Source of the DNA: Deltaproteobacteria bacterium | GTDB lineage: Bacteria; Desulfobacterota; Desulfarculia; Adiutricales; Adiutricaceae | Direction: 5' to 3' | Assembly: GCA_031267005.1 (NCBI GenBank) | Contig: JAIRZX010000561.1 | Coordinates: forward strand, 1 to 14,573 | DNA length: 14,573 nt | Part shown: in pieces, positions 14,311-14,573 of the stretch | Layout of the letters: every line of letters starts with the position of its first letter | Numbering within the stretch: position 1 is the first letter of the stretch | Position numbers and translations under genes: made by a program | Notes under the pieces: model-generated | Told to the model about the DNA's origin: nothing | Databases searched by the model: none | The model's input: the letters and a program-made list of their open reading frames with translations, nothing else

Positions 14311-14544
14311 ATGAAACTTACCTGCGAAGAGTGCGGGGCCGAGATCCCGTCGGATCTCTGCCCAGCCTGCAAGGAGCCCGCGCCGCGGTGGGCCAAGTTC
14401 TGCCCCAGCTGCGGCAAGGACCTGGCCCGGCCGGCCACCCTCTCCAAGGGCAAAAACAAGAAGCGCAAGCTGTGCTCCGACGATTCCTGCATAGGCATAA
14501 TCGGCCCCGACGGGCTCTGCACCGAGTGCGGCAAGAGGCCCTAG
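14311..14544 (+). CDS. Small zinc-ribbon protein
   Basis: This 77-residue protein is almost entirely cysteine knuckles: Cys5/Cys8, Cys17/Cys20, Cys31/Cys34, and a C-terminal set Cys55, Cys60, Cys70, Cys73. These could bind two zinc ions as two four-Cys sites, with one further pair. A Lys/Arg stretch (46-53) separates the parts. The C-terminal pattern LCSDDSCIGIIGPDGLCTECGK recurs, from memory, in small zinc-ribbon proteins of deltaproteobacteria; no function is known to me. It is divergent from the minus-strand operon, with 282 nt between them. The ribosome binding site is weak (AAGG about ten bases before the ATG). Confidence 0.8.
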   Translation: MKLTCEECGAEIPSDLCPACKEPAPRWAKFCPSCGKDLARPATLSKGKNKKRKLCSDDSCIGIIGPDGLCTECGKRP

Positions 14545-14573
14545 GAGCCTGTTGGGTAATTGTCTTTTAGATC

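Overview
The window comes from a GC-rich Gram-negative bacterium. The GC content, several TTG starts, a lipoprotein signal peptidase, an HDOD protein, a zinc-ribbon/CFI-box protein and a QueH-type queuosine enzyme together suggest a deltaproteobacterial (Desulfobacterota) chromosome. This is inferred from gene families and composition; no taxonomic marker is present. No rRNA, tRNA, insertion sequence, CRISPR array or phage gene was seen.

Layout: positions 1-153 are a 9-bp minisatellite. The plus strand then carries an alpha/beta-hydrolase-like protein (321-1535), homoserine dehydrogenase hom (1921-3237), a tandem array of four diverged paralogues encoding exported OB-fold-like proteins (3541-6571), and a zinc-ribbon/TPR-like/CFI-box protein (7119-8672). 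From 8856 to 14028 every gene is on the minus strand. In transcription order these are a protein with 48-bp coding repeats, an HDOD protein, lspA, an 893-nt gap with an 11-bp minisatellite, a histidine kinase with a degenerate receiver, and queH. A small zinc-ribbon protein (14311-14544, plus strand) starts the next unit.

Genes that appear to work together: HDOD and lspA are 13 nt apart and probably share a transcript with the repeat protein, from a strong promoter-like sequence at 14101-14128. The kinase and queH overlap by 7 nt (ATGGTGA). The four OB-fold paralogues share a signal peptide, a Pro/Ala-rich linker, an N-terminal helix motif and two cysteines 40-42 residues apart, so they look like a lineage-specific expansion of periplasmic proteins.

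The main unexplained structures are the four-gene OB-fold array, the receiver domain with Asn at the phospho-acceptor position, and the unusual number of unrelated short tandem repeats (6, 9, 9, 11, 28 and 48 bp). No known defence or mobile system was recognised.
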